Of a stretch of DNA of 64,000 nt, positions 34,199 through 47,500 are shown in pieces; within the stretch, counting starts at the first letter, position 1, and each line of letters starts with the position of its first letter. Source of the stretch: Syngnathus acus (lineage: Eukaryota > Chordata > Actinopteri > Syngnathiformes > Syngnathidae); the NCBI RefSeq assembly GCF_901709675.1, contig NC_051096.1:3623001-3687000 (forward strand). The letters are read 5' to 3'. The notes under the pieces were generated by a model, which saw nothing but the letters and a program-made list of their open reading frames with translations, was not told where the DNA came from and did not search any database. Made by a program: the position numbers and the translations under genes.

Positions 34199-36980
34199 AT
34201 GGGCAAGATGGCAGAGGGGAAGACGGACGACGGACACCGGCCGAGGAGCACCGTGAGTAACTAAGCTATGCTAACCTGCTTAGTCAACTAACCAGCCAGC
34301 TCACTTAATTACCTAAGTTATTGCTTTAATAATAAGCATTAATTTGCCCGTTAGTGCGATATCAGGACGAGAACCTAAAATAAGTTTTTTTTTTAAATGT
34401 CATGTAATTTTTCTAATACTGTCAACACTGTTGTGATTCAAATTAACACTTGAGTCTTCTTTTTTTTTCTTTTTTTTACTTTTTCAACTATTTAGAATAC
34501 ATTTAAATTCACAAATATTGGAAGAAATAGAGCCATCCTGTCTCTTCTAAAAATTACAAAAATAAGAGGAAATAAATCATTTAAAAAAACGTTAGCCTAG
34601 ACATCACACACAAATGGAAATTTAAGTCATACAATAATACAACAAAATATTAGGAAAAATGTTTGCAAAATATTTTGTGGCAAAATAGTAAACTATTAAA
34701 AAAAAACTATTAGTCTGTGCATGTGCCTTGCAGTCACCATGTAAGCGTTTTTTAATGTGTCTTTTTAGAAATATCAATAGGCCTTTTTGCACATGTAGCT
34801 TGATTGTGTCAGTGTGTGTCACACAGCTCGGTTTAATATTAACCAAGGGACCATGTCTCACTGTAAGTCCTGACCTGTACTTTGCAACTTAACCTGCACC
34901 TTAACCCTAACCCTTTTTCAGAAGAAAATTGCAACAGTCTGAAACGTGGCAATTTCATATCATTAGGATGAGTCATGTTTTCACGACTCTGCTAGTTTTG
35001 GGGCATGTCTGTGTTCCCTTGAATATTGTAATTACGCTATTAGCTGACACAGTGCCGTTTTTTTAAGAACCTCAACATTGCTCAACAGTGTTTATGTTGC
35101 CTTAAGCCATTACATGAAATGCGTTTTGCTGACTGCGGGCATGAAAGAACACCCGTACAAATACAATCATGTTCCAAAGAAATTTGCGGCGAGGATGAAA
35201 TATTCGAGGAAAACTCCCTCTGCCTTTATTGCCTACATTTTTGAGGTGTGCGCATTTGCTTTGACGTCTTGCATAAGGAACGTTTCGGAGTTGTGTTGTG
35301 TCAACAAAGAATGTCCTTGTGTCGGTCCTTTAAGGTTAAAATGGTTTAGCGGTGAAAGTGCTAGCTTGAGTTGAATAGTACCATTTAGAAAAGGTGATGA
35401 CAACCATAGATAGAACAGAAAGTTGTGTCAATAAAAACATATAGCGTAGTTATTATTTCCAATGGAAGGTAAGTCGTTTGGAAACCTGAATGGCTTGCTT
35501 GTTGCACAAAGAATCCTATCAAAACTTTTACATGCCAGTGCAGCGCTTGGCATTGACTTTGTTTGCCCAGTTGTGTGTTAACAATGCACACGCTCTGTGT
35601 GTGTGTGTGTCTTACATAAAGACACCTCATTAATCTAGTTTACATAACACATTCCTCACAACGTTGCCATTTACACCCCTGTCACCTGGCTACTCGATGA
35701 ATCATCCATCCTTATCATAAGAAGATGAATATAGTTTAACCGTCTAATGTTAAATGTAGTGACCAATGTAGCCCAAGAGGGGGTGCTGTTGCAAGCGGAT
35801 CTGGATTGTAAGCATGGAACAATCTGGTGACAAAACAGGGTTGGCAGCTGGCTGGTGAGCCTCGCCCAGCCATTTGAGGGAAGCAGACTTCCCACGCCCT
35901 GACTCACACACACACAAATTCTCATACACACTTTCACACACACTACTGTCTGGATCACAGCTCCCTGGTTGATGTTAAGAAGACCAGAAGATCGTCTTTG
36001 AGCAGGTAGATATCACCCCAAGAGAAATGTTTCTTTTTTTGCAGCCTGCTAGTCATGAACTGCATGTTGAGAGATGTTGATGATAGTGGAAATAGTAAAT
36101 AGATGCTTTGGGTGGAAGATCAAATCTTTGCCGAATATTGCAACGGCGTTGGTCAATTCTTGAGCTTCTGCTTTAAAAATGTCCTTAGTTTAAAGCAATT
36201 TTTATTTTTGCTGTTTTTTTAATCTGAAAAAATCTAACTGCTGAATCATGATTATTTTAATTAATCTTATTGCAAATGTGCAGACTTGCGTGCAGACAAT
36301 TTGAGTAGTCAAATTAAATGGACCTATTACGATTTGCATTTTAGGTTTGTCCTGAAATTTCACCTCAGGGCGGAATATCCCTAACGTCTTGTGAGTTATG
36401 TAATTAATGCTCAATGACATTTTGCCAGCAAATTTAGATTTCAGTAGGTGTGTGATGTGTCAATCGCCGACTTTACTGTCGAGTTGGGAAGCGGCTAGCT
36501 TAATTTTTTGGATTGTTACAGTCATGATTCATATTTTGTTCCGATGCTCTGCGATTTAGTCTGCACTAAGAGACGATTGGAATTCACATGTTGGCGCCAA
36601 CGCTGTTGCTGCAATGTTGTCACATATGTTGATGTACGGCCCCTGAACCTCGGCGCCATATTTGCAGCGGCCATGTTAAAAACCACACTTCCCTCACAAC
36701 TTGTTGGTTGTTGTTTTTAGATTTGCGCGTCTCTCGTGTCAATCCGCCCTGTCAAAAAACAAAATTGCTTTCCTGTTTGCCGCTTTCACTGACGCAGTAG
36801 TCTCAGAACAAGTCACGTCAGTCAACATTATATAAGCACGCTTAATGTTTTACTAAGTGCACTAAGCTCCGCCCCCATTTTAGCTTATGTCGATTGTCTT
36901 TAACTTTGTTTGCTCTTAGTGAAATCTGGAATTATGAGGAATATGTTGTAATATTCTGAGCAAATAAAAAAGGCTGCAAT

Positions 36981-37033
<53 letters not shown>

Positions 37034-40000
37034 AGCCTCCTCAACGAGGTGTGGTAGAACTTTAGCCGCCGGGCTTTCTCTCGCTGATGGTTTTTGCAGA
37101 TTTCATCTCACTGTCACTCAAGCTCGAATAGTTAACATGACTGCTAACCCGAAGCTCCCCGAAGGTATTCTGTGGTGCTTCCTTGGCGGCATGATTCAAT
37201 GAGTTTCCCGCCTGGAATGGAACGTTGTGTTCTGCTGGAGAACATTACCTCATTGAGCTGCAGGCAATTAAGCTCGTGCATCAATCATGATTCTTGTCAA
37301 AAAAAAAAAAAAAAAGATCTCAGAAATAGAGTTGTCATTTTGGAAAAAAAAGTTTTTGTAGGAGTAAAATAAAAAAAATATTAACTAATTTATATCAATT
37401 GACCAAGCTAGTCGGTCATCGCGGCTTGCTAGCGCTAGAAGCTAACACCAGCCTGCCCACGTGCCTCGAAAAGCCAAACAACAAATAAATCTGCTTGGTA
37501 TTTTCGCACAATTTGAGCCGCTGTTTGTTATCTAATAAATTAACAAGTTGTTAATTTTCAAGCTGTCTTGTCTTCCCTTTGTGCTCTGTTAACCTTTTTC
37601 ACGGCTAATTACGCTTAGCCTAGCACTGAACTTTGCAACGCTCACATTTCAACTTAACAACCTAACGCGACATGCTGGGAACGTATCATTGACGGATATT
37701 TAATGTGCGGCAGCGTGGTGCGAAACTTTCTACTTTTTCCATCATTTCCACTCAGGCTACGTAACTTTGCGGATTTAAAACCCTCGTCGGAGTTTATGAA
37801 CTACCTCACACCAGCCTGCCAAACCTGTAAAAATACTTGAGGAAATTGTGACACTTTACCTCTAGCCTACTTTATTTTGGTTTTGGAAATATGTTGTGAC
37901 TACAAACAAACCCAACAGCAGAACTTTTTGCTTTGCGTTACTTTGTGAATAAATACCACATCATTATTTCTGGAGCCAACACCCAGAAAGATTATAGCGT
38001 CCTTTGCTCAGTCAAGCAAAAAGCCGGTCTTTTCTTTTTTGACTGAATGGGTGTTCCCCCAAAAGGATTACACTCCTTCAATGTCAAGTGTGTAAATACA
38101 TGAAGTCAAAGTCAAAGTCTGCTTTATTGTCAATTTCTTCACATGCCAAGACACACAAAGAAATCGAAATTACGTTCCCACTATCCCACGGTGACAAGAC
38201 ATAGTACACAATATACACACAAGTAAACAACACAAAAAAAATAAAAACAAGAAGGCACAAACAATGAATAAATAAGAGTGATGAATAAATAATAAATAAA
38301 CAAATTACACAATAAATAAGAGGAGCAAAAATGGAGCAGGTGTGCATACAGCAGAATATTGCGCAAAAGTACAGGACGCTACGCAGAAGGGGGGAGGGAG
38401 TTCAGGATCCTAACAGCCTGGAGAAAGGCGCCTTAAAAATAAAATATATATTATTATTATTATTATTAAGGACGTTAATAATAAACGAAATGTGGCAGTT
38501 TGATGCTTATTTGGACATTTGCATCACAAAAAAAATCCCAAACAAACTGACGCTTTGAAATGATCGCGTGACATACTTTCTCTTGAGAATGCCCTCCAAA
38601 CTATCCAACAGACTATTTGTATTATTCTTATTGCCATGGCAAACAGTGTGTTGTTGTTGTGAAGGCCTTGGGTGGCCTGATTGTTTTTACTCCTCCAGTG
38701 ACTCGTGACTTTGCCCCGCAGGGGTGCAAACGTGCCCCTTATTGTGGGTTGCCAGGCAGCCGCTGTTTGGCCGTCACACATCCTCAGCTTTGGGGCAAAT
38801 CACATGTGGGTTTTTAAGCTCCGCCCCTTTGGCTTTTTCTTTCCTTTCGTGTCTACTTATCGTCCACATCTGCCACGCAGGAGAGCGGCGTCGCATCGGT
38901 GCCGCTAAAGAATCCCGACGAGCGAGTCGCAAGTCCTCGGCTGGAAGATCTTGCGGAGGAAAGCGTGCAAGTCATCAAGGTATGTGTGCTGGTTTTTGTT
39001 GAGGAGCGTCGTGGTGTGGATTTAACGGCGCCGTGCGTCGTAGGTGTACCTGGACGGCGGACCCGAGACGGCGGACAGCGTCAGGATGTTGACGGACGAG
39101 GTGTCGCAGATTCAAGAGGTGAGGATGGGAGGAATGAGTGATGTGCGACGGGCTTCATATTTGCTCAACTTCCAGGTGAGGTATTGTCTGAAGACCCTGA
39201 GAGAGCAGATGGCGGCGAGACAAAATGGTAACAACAAGAAGGTAAGTAGAAACAAAAATCTTTTTTTTTTAAATTGAATGAAACAAGGCATGATGATTCA
39301 AATGTTTTTTGTTTTTCAGTATCCCACGAATGGCTACACAGTCAACCACATGCCCAACATCGCCAATGGCAACAACATTTACAACTACATTAGCCATGAC
39401 GTAAGTACTTCAACATTTATAGTGCTCGTGTGTGTGTGTGTGTTATGCTTACTTCCCTTTTAAAAAGAAAAATCAATAAAGCACATTCAAAGAAGATCCG
39501 CTCATCCGGATGTTTCTAGCTGACACAATCGTTTTTCCGGCTCATTATCACTGGCGGAGCTAGAGGGGGGGAGTTGTAGGGGCACTGGCCCCTCCTGAAA
39601 TATGCTAACGGGAAATGTGTGACTCACAATCGGATGCACCACTGAAGATCCAAATGAAAATACCCGCTTCTTATCACGGGTTCTTCTGCATTCTCAGGAG
39701 AGTGATGATAATCACGTGCAGTATCTGCGGGAAGAAACCAAGCGTCTCTACGCTCAGATGAAAGATATGGAAAGTCGGCACCGGGAGGAGAGAGAGCGGC
39801 TGCTGGTGTGTGACATTAAAATCCCATTGCGTTTCTCGATGGCCAAGAGTAGAGGTTATAAAAATTGAGTTTCCTTTTTTGACAGATGGAGTCAAAGGAG
39901 CAACGGGCGCGTCTGGAGGAGCAGTCTGAGCGTCTCCAGCGGGCGGAGACTGACTCAGCGGAGCGAGGCCGACGGGTGGAGGAGCTACAAAGGCTGCTGG

Positions 40001-40927
40001 GCAACATGGAGGTCGAGAGCGGGGTCCTGCGGGACAAAATGGCCACCGGCGAGGCCGAGCTACAGCGGCTTCAGGCGGACAACGGTGAAGGAAATCAGAA
40101 AGACGACAGGTAATAAAACCAAGTGTGTGCGCTTGTGTTTGTGTAGTAGCGACAATGTTGCGTGCGTGTTTTCAGACGTGGTCAGTTGGAAACGGAGGTG
40201 GCCATTTTGAAGGAGAAGATCCACCACTTGGATGACATGCTGAAAAGTCAACAAAGGAAAGTGCGACACATGATTGAACAGGTACACACACCCACACACA
40301 CACACGCACATCACATTTCGAGTACTCAGGAAGCCATTAGTGAGGAAATTACATTCAGAAGAACATCATCAAGCAACTGAAACCAAACTCCTTAATTAGC
40401 CAAACGTTGTAAAATTACTGACTCTTTTGTACGTGCGTGTGTACAGCTGCAGAACTCACGCACCGTCCTCCAAGAACGAGATCGGGTCATCGGGGATCTG
40501 GAGGAGAAAGTGGCCTTCCTGGAAGCCGAGGTCAGACCATTTCCCAAAGTGATATAATTTTAAAGTTTAAAAAAAAAAATCTTCCGCTCAGTAAACGAGA
40601 GATTATGTTTCTTTGCTTTTACTTTATTTTACTTTTATGCTATACTCCTTAGCTTTTTTGTGCACGTTTCTAAAAAAACAGAACAAAGAGTTGCACGACC
40701 ACATGGAGCATTTCTTAGCGGGCCGCGACCCCCCGCCACTCAAGAGCGCCGAGAACAAGCCGGTCATCATCTACAGGTGAGCTACGCTTGGCCCATTGTG
40801 ATAATCATCAAGAAATCATTTTAAATGTCCAACTATGTTTTATTTTTATCTCAGCAAACCTCTGACGCCGTCCGCAGCCAACAATAAGTCCCTCCCCTTC
40901 ATCAAAGTCATCGAGATCAAGTCGTGA
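34199..40927 (+). CDS. tuft1: Tuftelin 1
   Basis: Eleven coding exons join in frame: 34199-34252, 38881-38979, 39044-39118, 39176-39241, 39320-39400, 39698-39805, 39886-40109, 40176-40281, 40447-40530, 40682-40776 and 40855-40927, giving about 354 aa. A second in-frame ATG at 34208 is an equally plausible start. Conserved segments include VIKVYLDGGPE, the exon RYCLKTLREQM, and the tuftelin signature KEKIHHLDDMLKSQQRKVRH followed by MIEQLQNS. The C-terminus is PFIKVIEIKS. Most of residues 110-310 is coiled coil. Tuftelin was found in developing enamel but is expressed widely and interacts with the tuftelin-interacting protein TFIP11. Intron 1 is 4.6 kb. AATAAA is at 41120-41125. Confidence 0.95.
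36987..37030. repeat. (TA)n microsatellite
   Basis: About 22 TA dinucleotides in tuft1 intron 1. Confidence 0.95.
38104..38425. mobile_element. Dispersed repeat, probably a non-LTR retrotransposon fragment
   Basis: The segment begins AGTCAAAGTCAAAGTCTGCT, then TTATTGTCAATTTCTTCACATG, and ends near GTTCAGGATCCTAACAGCCTGG. I recognise this combination as a sequence common in many teleost genomes and resembling the 3' part of a LINE. Family and strand are not certain. It lies in tuft1 intron 1. Confidence 0.45.
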
Positions 40928-41373
40928 ATAACAGTCACAAAGTGTAAATATGTATTTAAAGAGTGCTTTGCATCTGTTCATAATCGCCCCCCCCCCCCAT
41001 TGAATCATGTGCATGTTTAACGACTGCATAGGCGCCAGCGTGTAATCCAGAGTCACGAGTGCTTCTGAATGTGAATTTTGAATGTAGATGTGCATTCACG
41101 TTTGTGTACTAAATCCGTGAATAAATTGGATGTAATCACGTCTGAACTGACAGACATGCGACTGAATTTCAAGGAAGAGTTTGGGAGACACATTGTAACC
41201 AAAACAAAAATTATATGAAAATAACATAATCCTGAGAGTTTTTTTTCTTTTAATTACACTTTTTTTGTTGTTTTTAAATTAGAATCCTGAGATTTCAGTC
41301 ACATTTTTCAATGAAATTGTCTTGTTCTAATAACAGTAATTGACTTTTGTCAATCGAAAAACAACGTAGCAGT

Positions 41374-41385
41374 GCCATCTAGTGG
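41374..41385 (-). promoter_or_regulatory. CTCF-like core motif
   Basis: The minus strand reads CCACTAGATGGC followed by ACTG, an exact 12-base core match plus RSYR. It sits between the convergent 3' ends of tuft1 and the C1orf43 gene. Confidence 0.45.
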
Positions 41386-41563
41386 ACCGAAGACAACATT
41401 GACGACTGATTTGAATTCATTGAAGAAACTGAAATTCATTTGTACATGACGCAGAATTTTAATCGGAGGTGACACAGCAATAAATTATATTTACAAAAAT
41501 GTCACAATAACAAAAATACGATGTCCAAATGTTCTTCTACACACACACACACACACAATTCAG

Positions 41564-42668
41564 TCACAAAGTGCTCTCCAGCGTGTTATAGTTGTCTTTG
41601 AAACTCTTCAGCTCCAAGAAGTGTTTGGGCCTTTTGCTGCGTGGGCCGGTCGAAGGCAGGTAGGTCACCTGGATGGTGGACGGAGCGTTGCGGTCCGGAG
41701 AACCCGTCAGGTCCTTGGCCGCCGACTGATGCTGCTGCTCCACAGTGCTGTTGCTCCAGTACGCCTTCACACTGAAAGTGCAACAAATATCATAAAAACA
41801 CGTTCTTTCTTTGCCCCAACGAGTTAAACGTGAGTAGTACTCACACGTCTGCTAATTCATTCAGCGCCTGCTGGTATTCTAGAAATTCTGCTTCTCCGAA
41901 CACCTGGAACGTGATAAAAATTTAGATATGCAGGCTTAAACGGATGCGACCATGTGGAGTCCGCACCCCGGTGCCGTGGCGGGCGTTGTCGTAGCCTTCG
42001 AGCAGACGGTCGATGAGAGCGCCGTGGCTACTCTTGATTAGCGAGTGAGAGTTTCGTAGCTCCAGCAGCCAGCTCCGGAAACTTCGGCCTGTGAAGGCGC
42101 TCGGGCTGCTGCACATCTCCTCCAAAGGGATACCTGAGTCCCTAATGGCATCCAGGGCTTTCATCCGGTACAGGTAGTTATAACAACCTGCAAGATATAA
42201 GTGATTTACGCTGATGCTTTTTACAAAATGCACGCAAGGGGTGGCAGAAACTCACTAAGCTGTGATCCACGCCTGAGCCTGGCATCATTTTCAAGCAGGA
42301 GACGAGGTTCGAACCGGATCTCGTGAACTTTAGACAAACGGGAGTCGATCTGCTCTCGTAGTACCTATTAAAAACACACCAAATGCCACAAAATAATGAA
42401 AATTATCCATGACGTCATTATGTTTTTCTTTTTTTTAACCTTTGGAGCATTGTGGCCGATGGGTGCGTGTGGGCCGCGACGGGATCTCATGGCAAAACGC
42501 ATAATTTGCCTTTTGACGAAGATGAAGAGCAGCACGAAGACCTGTCAACACACAATGTTAGAATAAACACATAGAACAAACGCGTAAATTGTCTATTTAA
42601 CTCACCAAGCTGCCGTACGCCATCACCAGGACAACATTAACACCTGATAGCGGCGGTGAGTCTGCCAT
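41564..42668 (-). CDS. c1orf43: C1orf43 (NICE-3) orthologue, single-pass membrane protein
   Basis: Six exons on the minus strand (42606-42668, 42440-42541, 42256-42364, 41967-42187, 41845-41903 and 41564-41771) give 253 aa, the same length as the human protein as I recall it. The N-terminus carries a membrane segment (GVNVVLVMAYGSLVFVLLFI, residues 9-28), then basic RQIMRFAMRSRRGPH. Highly conserved later motifs are CYNYLYRMKALDAIR, HHQSAAKDLTGSP-like QHQSAAKDLTGSP, and the C-terminus KHFLELKSFKDNYNTLESTL. The human protein has been linked to phagocytosis and Golgi or mitochondrial membranes, but the mechanism is unknown. The gene is head-to-head with ubap2l, 1.9 kb between start codons. ATTAAA for this strand is at 41458-41463. 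Confidence 0.95.
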
Positions 42669-44543
42669 GTTGGCACTAAAGTGATTAGAAATGTTTTGAT
42701 ATCCTTTGTTTACAAGTGAGCTACATTAGCTCGCTAGTTAGCATGTCGCTACCTTCGAAGCCAATGTCTTCTCCTAATGCATAAAACTGAAGCTATTTTC
42801 TAATTTATTTTTTATAACGTTATCTATACCCACGAAATGATTGTGTGACATCTTTGGTAGCGGATAACGCTGGCTCGCTTTTCGGCTAAGCTAGTTAGCT
42901 AAACCCGACCGGCGTTGGTCGCCTCATAATTACCGTAAGTAATGTAAAAAAGGAGACTCTGAAACATTATTGTTATGGATTTAGTTTATATTGCGTATTA
43001 CGGTTTGAGCGCTGTGTACTTATGCTGTATTGATAGACTGTACATTATCCTTGACAACATATGTACATTACACATTTTTTCTGAGTTTTATGTGTGAAAA
43101 ACAAAGTTCCCACCAATGCTTAAGTCCATGCAGTCTTTTTATTTATCGAAAATAGTTTTGGTTTTATAACAACACTCGTACCAACATTCGCCGGCTCATG
43201 TTATCTTTGATGCGCATCAGTCGCAATGATATGTCACCGGTCAGGGGTGAAAAAAAATATGCCCAAAATAAAGCTTTATTAGTTAGTGATCACATGTTTG
43301 TTGGTCCAGCTTCCTCCAAGCACTGTGAAGCGGCAGACCACATGACACAGCTCTCCGTGGTGTCAGAGTGGAAGCGAAACAGGTAAACGTCGGTGGTTGT
43401 TACGTGTTATAAGGAAAGGGGGACAAAAATCACAACTTTTTGTGTGACATTTTTTCTACAAGTGGAAGTTGGGGGCGATTGTGGTTATCGTGAAGAAATA
43501 GAACCTAGCAAGATTGGGGAACGAGACTACTTGTCGGCCGGTGTCTTGTCTAGTCTGAAGCCGGCCGGGTTCCTGGTCAGTAGGGTGGCGTTTATTGTCT
43601 TTTTTTTTTTTTTTTTTTTAGAGGAACAGGAACGAGATTTTAGTCTTTTACCTTAAAACCTCTTTAATGCTATTTTCACGTAAAGAGCGCCTTTTAATAT
43701 TGTGGAAGTGTGGTCTTTATTATCAATGCCAGCTAAGTAGTTAGCCTTTAGCCACGTCCAGTTAGTTGAACCTAGCGTAGCTAAGTCGTTAGCATCCAAC
43801 TAGTGGGGAAATTACGTCTTTTCAGGGGTCAGTCAAGTCCAACACGGTGACCTAGTTAATCGAATACATGTAGTTGGCAATGTTGCTTTCACGACAGTAA
43901 GACACATATTGATTGGTTTGCGTGTATTGAATCGACACTCGCGAGCTAACGTTAGCCCCGTGCTAAAAGTTAGCCTCGTCGCCATGAGGTGTAGCCGCTC
44001 GAGGCGGAAGCCCACCGAGACTTCAAAGCTTGATAATATTCACCCCCTTCTCCGTCACCTATTCCACATTTTATTCGCTATTTTTTCGATTGTTGATATG
44101 ACTTGTTTGATATGGACATGCCTCAACGTCAGGCTTGTTTTCTTCTTTCTGTGTCAGTCCAAGCCGAGCTTTTTACGTAACGTGTGCAAGATTAAGCGGT
44201 CGTTTTCGATAACGAGGTTGGCAGCATAACAAAAAACGCATTAATGTTGACCCCCCCATGGCAGTTTTACCTAAACTTGACCCCTAAAGTCTTGCCAATG
44301 CATTTCCATTGTGATGTAGCTGCTACTTCACACAGTTGCTCCACTGATGTTACTTTCATTTTAGGACAGTGATGTTTTGACTTTAAAACGGGTCACACTT
44401 GTACCTTGGAGCCTTATCTTGTTTCCCACACCTCTTGCATTGCCTTTGTGTTATTTGAAGTCTGCGATAAAGTCACTCCTCTTTCTCTTTCTCTCCTCAG
44501 GTGTGATTTGTTGTAAATAACTTGTTTGTATATACTGTAAATC
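42669..44543. other. Divergent promoter region of c1orf43 and ubap2l
   Basis: No coding exon is visible. The start codons of the two genes point away from each other across this 1.9 kb. An acceptor ending at 44501 precedes the ubap2l ATG, so at least one untranslated ubap2l exon lies here. I cannot place it precisely. Confidence 0.5.
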
Positions 44544-47500
44544 ATGACGTCCGTGGGCGGAAACCGGGCCCGGGGCAGCTGGGAACAGACGCAGCAAGGC
44601 CAGACGCAGGGCCAGACACAGCACAAGCAAAGACCTCAGGTACACCCTCGTTCAAGTCATTTTCCACTTTCTTAAACTGGAGTGACTTTGATTTTGGCCA
44701 GATTGTCGTTGTCACCTGAAGCTCATTGTGATGAATGTGCTTGCGTCCTCTGGCAACAGGCCACAGCGGAGCAGATCAGACTTGCGCAGATGATTTCAGA
44801 CCACTATGATGCGGACTTTGAGGAGAAGGTCAAACAGGTGACGGACGCTTTTTTTTGTTGTCCTTTTTGAGATTTTCTTCCTGGCTGTTTTCAATATGGG
44901 CCCTATCTCTCATTGAAAGGGGAAATGAAACAATGTTTTGCATTTTCAGCTGATTGACATCACGGGCAAGGACCAGGACGAGTCTATGATCGCATTGCAT
45001 GACTGCAACGGTGATGTCAACAGAGCCATCAATGTTCTACTGGAAGGCAGCCCAGACACTGTAAGTCTCTTTGTCTTTCAACTGTCTTTTGCTTTACGTA
45101 CGTTTTGTTCGCATGGAGCTGTTGTCATTTTTTTTTTTTTAATGCCAGGACTCGTGGGAGATGGTGGGGAAGAAGAAAAGCGTGTCAGGCCAGAAGGAAG
45201 CCAGCCAGCTTGAGATCGGAGAGGACGGCAAAGAGAACCGGGAGAAAGTAGAGAAGGATGCAGCACGTCGGCGAGGGGGAGCTCCTCGCAGGGGCCGCGG
45301 TGGTTCCCTCAGAGGGCGAGAGTGTACGCCTCTTCATGTTGTAGCTTGTATTTGGGAACGGCTGTTGTTTTATTGTCTTGATTCCTCCTCCTTGACTCCA
45401 GTTCGAGGTCAAGAGAACGGCTTGGACGTAGGCAAGGCGGCAGTGGTGGGCAGGGGCGCCGAGCGAGGCCGCAGGGCGCGCGGGCGAGGAAGAGGGACGC
45501 TCGGTGAGTTGCCGGCCGTTGTCATGACGCTGGTCGCGTGAACAATCTCAAGTTTTGCTTTGGCTTTGCTTCGCTCTAGGAGCATCGGGGCGGCGAGGAG
45601 GGCGCTTCTCTGCGCAGGGCATGGGGTAAGTCCTTAGACAACCGGGTGGGGGGGGCTTTGTTCCGCTGTTGCCATGGCCACCGGAGCGTACGACCCTGGA
45701 TCTATTGTTTAGTGTTAATCCACAGCAGAAGTGGACATGGTTCAGCCTGTGGAACGAAACGTCGTATGAGTTTCCAAGACAGTTTCTCATCGCACACTTC
45801 AAATTCCTATCTGCAAATGATCAGCCCGTTCACGTCGTGCAGTTAATAGGAACACAAACACGCTAAAAAAAAAGACTCCGGTTGTCCTTGAACGCTTCAA
45901 AGGAAATGAGATATGATTCTTCCATTTCACCTCCCGTCTCTGACTCCCACAACATTCCTCGGAAATGACTCCACAGCTCCCTACCTGATGGCCTAACCTT
46001 TGCACTGGTGGCATTGGGGAGGTGCCGAGCATAAAGTTGTTTCAACAGGCGTATCATTTTTTTGTAGGAAGTCAAAAGATTGACTCTCGCTCAAGCTATG
46101 TTAACATTACCTGGTTCTATTTATAAGTGCCCGCATGTGTGTCATTTTCACTTGAACTGCGCTTTTCTTAAAAATCCAGAACCTTCAACCCCGCCGACTA
46201 CGCCGAACCGAGTCAGACAGACGAAAACTATGGCGGAGGAAGCACCTGGAACAACACGGGTGGCATGGAGACGGAAGAAGGCGCTCGTGAGTGCATCTCA
46301 AAAATGCTCAAGTTGACATGTTGCACATTTGGTCTGACGGTCAAATTGAAAACTCTTCTTCCCAGGATTGGAATACCCTCCCGGAGAGGGAATGACTTAC
46401 CCGGCCAAGTTGGACTCTGTACCCGGTAATTTCACAAGGGAGCTTTATTGATGATTTGTTGTGCTTGGCGCTGGTGTTGACGAGATTTTTGCCCTTCTCA
46501 CAGGTGCTTGGAGGACACCCACTGAAGAATGGGGTACTGAGGACTGGAATGAAGATGTGAGTACTTCAACTTTTTTGTGGGTGTTCCAAGGAACTCCTGT
46601 CTATAATTTATTTGATTTTATTACCTGGCAGTTGTCCGAGACCAAGATATTCACAGCTTCCAGCGTGGCGACCATTCCACCACCGCAAGAGAATGTCACC
46701 ATCACCAAAGGACAGAGGTGGGACCAAAGTGCCCCCTTGTACATGATGTCATCAGTTTCCTTCCTTTATTGTAAAGTAGCTGCTTTGTATAAATGGCACC
46801 ATTTGTTGTAATTTTGCCCCCTCTACAGGATTGACCTTGCCGTGCTCTTGGGGAAGACTCCCCCGTCCTCCTCGTCTGAAACGGACCCCCAACCCATGGA
46901 GGCCGCCCAGCCGCCCCCCTTGCCCCAGTCGCTGGTTTTCAGCAACTCCAAGCAAGGTCCTCCGATCTCCCAAACCTCTTCTGGCGCCGCTTACACCCAG
47001 CACAGCATGGTGAGTGCCAATGACGACTTTTTCTCGGGCAACACCGTTGCTACTGATGCACTGTTTTGGTGGCAGGTCAGCATGCTGAACAAGAGTTTTG
47101 GGGAGGTGGCGGACCAGAAAGCAGGTACTGGCGGGACCACCGGCTCCCAGTTCCTAGAGCGGTATAAAACCGCCCAGGCGCTGGCTCAGCTGGCCGCCCA
47201 GCACCCCCAGACTGGGGTCCCGAATGCCAACCCCCCATCCTGGGACAACAGTGCCAACTCACGGGCACAATATGGTGAGATGTCCCCCAGACTGGAATCG
47301 TCTTTTGAGTATTATTCATCGTATATGATCAGCATAGTCCAATCGTGTTTCTCTGCACAGAGATGAAGACTCAGCCCGAGTCGGCCATCCACACGCCCTT
47401 TGCGAAGCGCCCGCCCTTCCAGGCCACCGCCACCACCACGTCATCCATGTTGGAAGTTTTTCTGCCTGGCTCATCCTCCTCCGCTTCTTCCTTGCCGTCG

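Noticed and set aside
34900-34916. Telomere-like CCCTAACCCT word in tuft1 intron 1
   Set aside because: It has only about two repeat units, which is within chance for this much sequence.
35078-35374. Open frame of 98 codons in tuft1 intron 1
   Set aside because: No recognisable protein motif, no splice context and no similarity that I can name. The length is expected by chance in AT-rich intron.
35768-35790. CCAAGAGGGGGTGCTG as another CTCF-like site
   Set aside because: It mismatches the core at three positions, which is too weak next to the six better sites.
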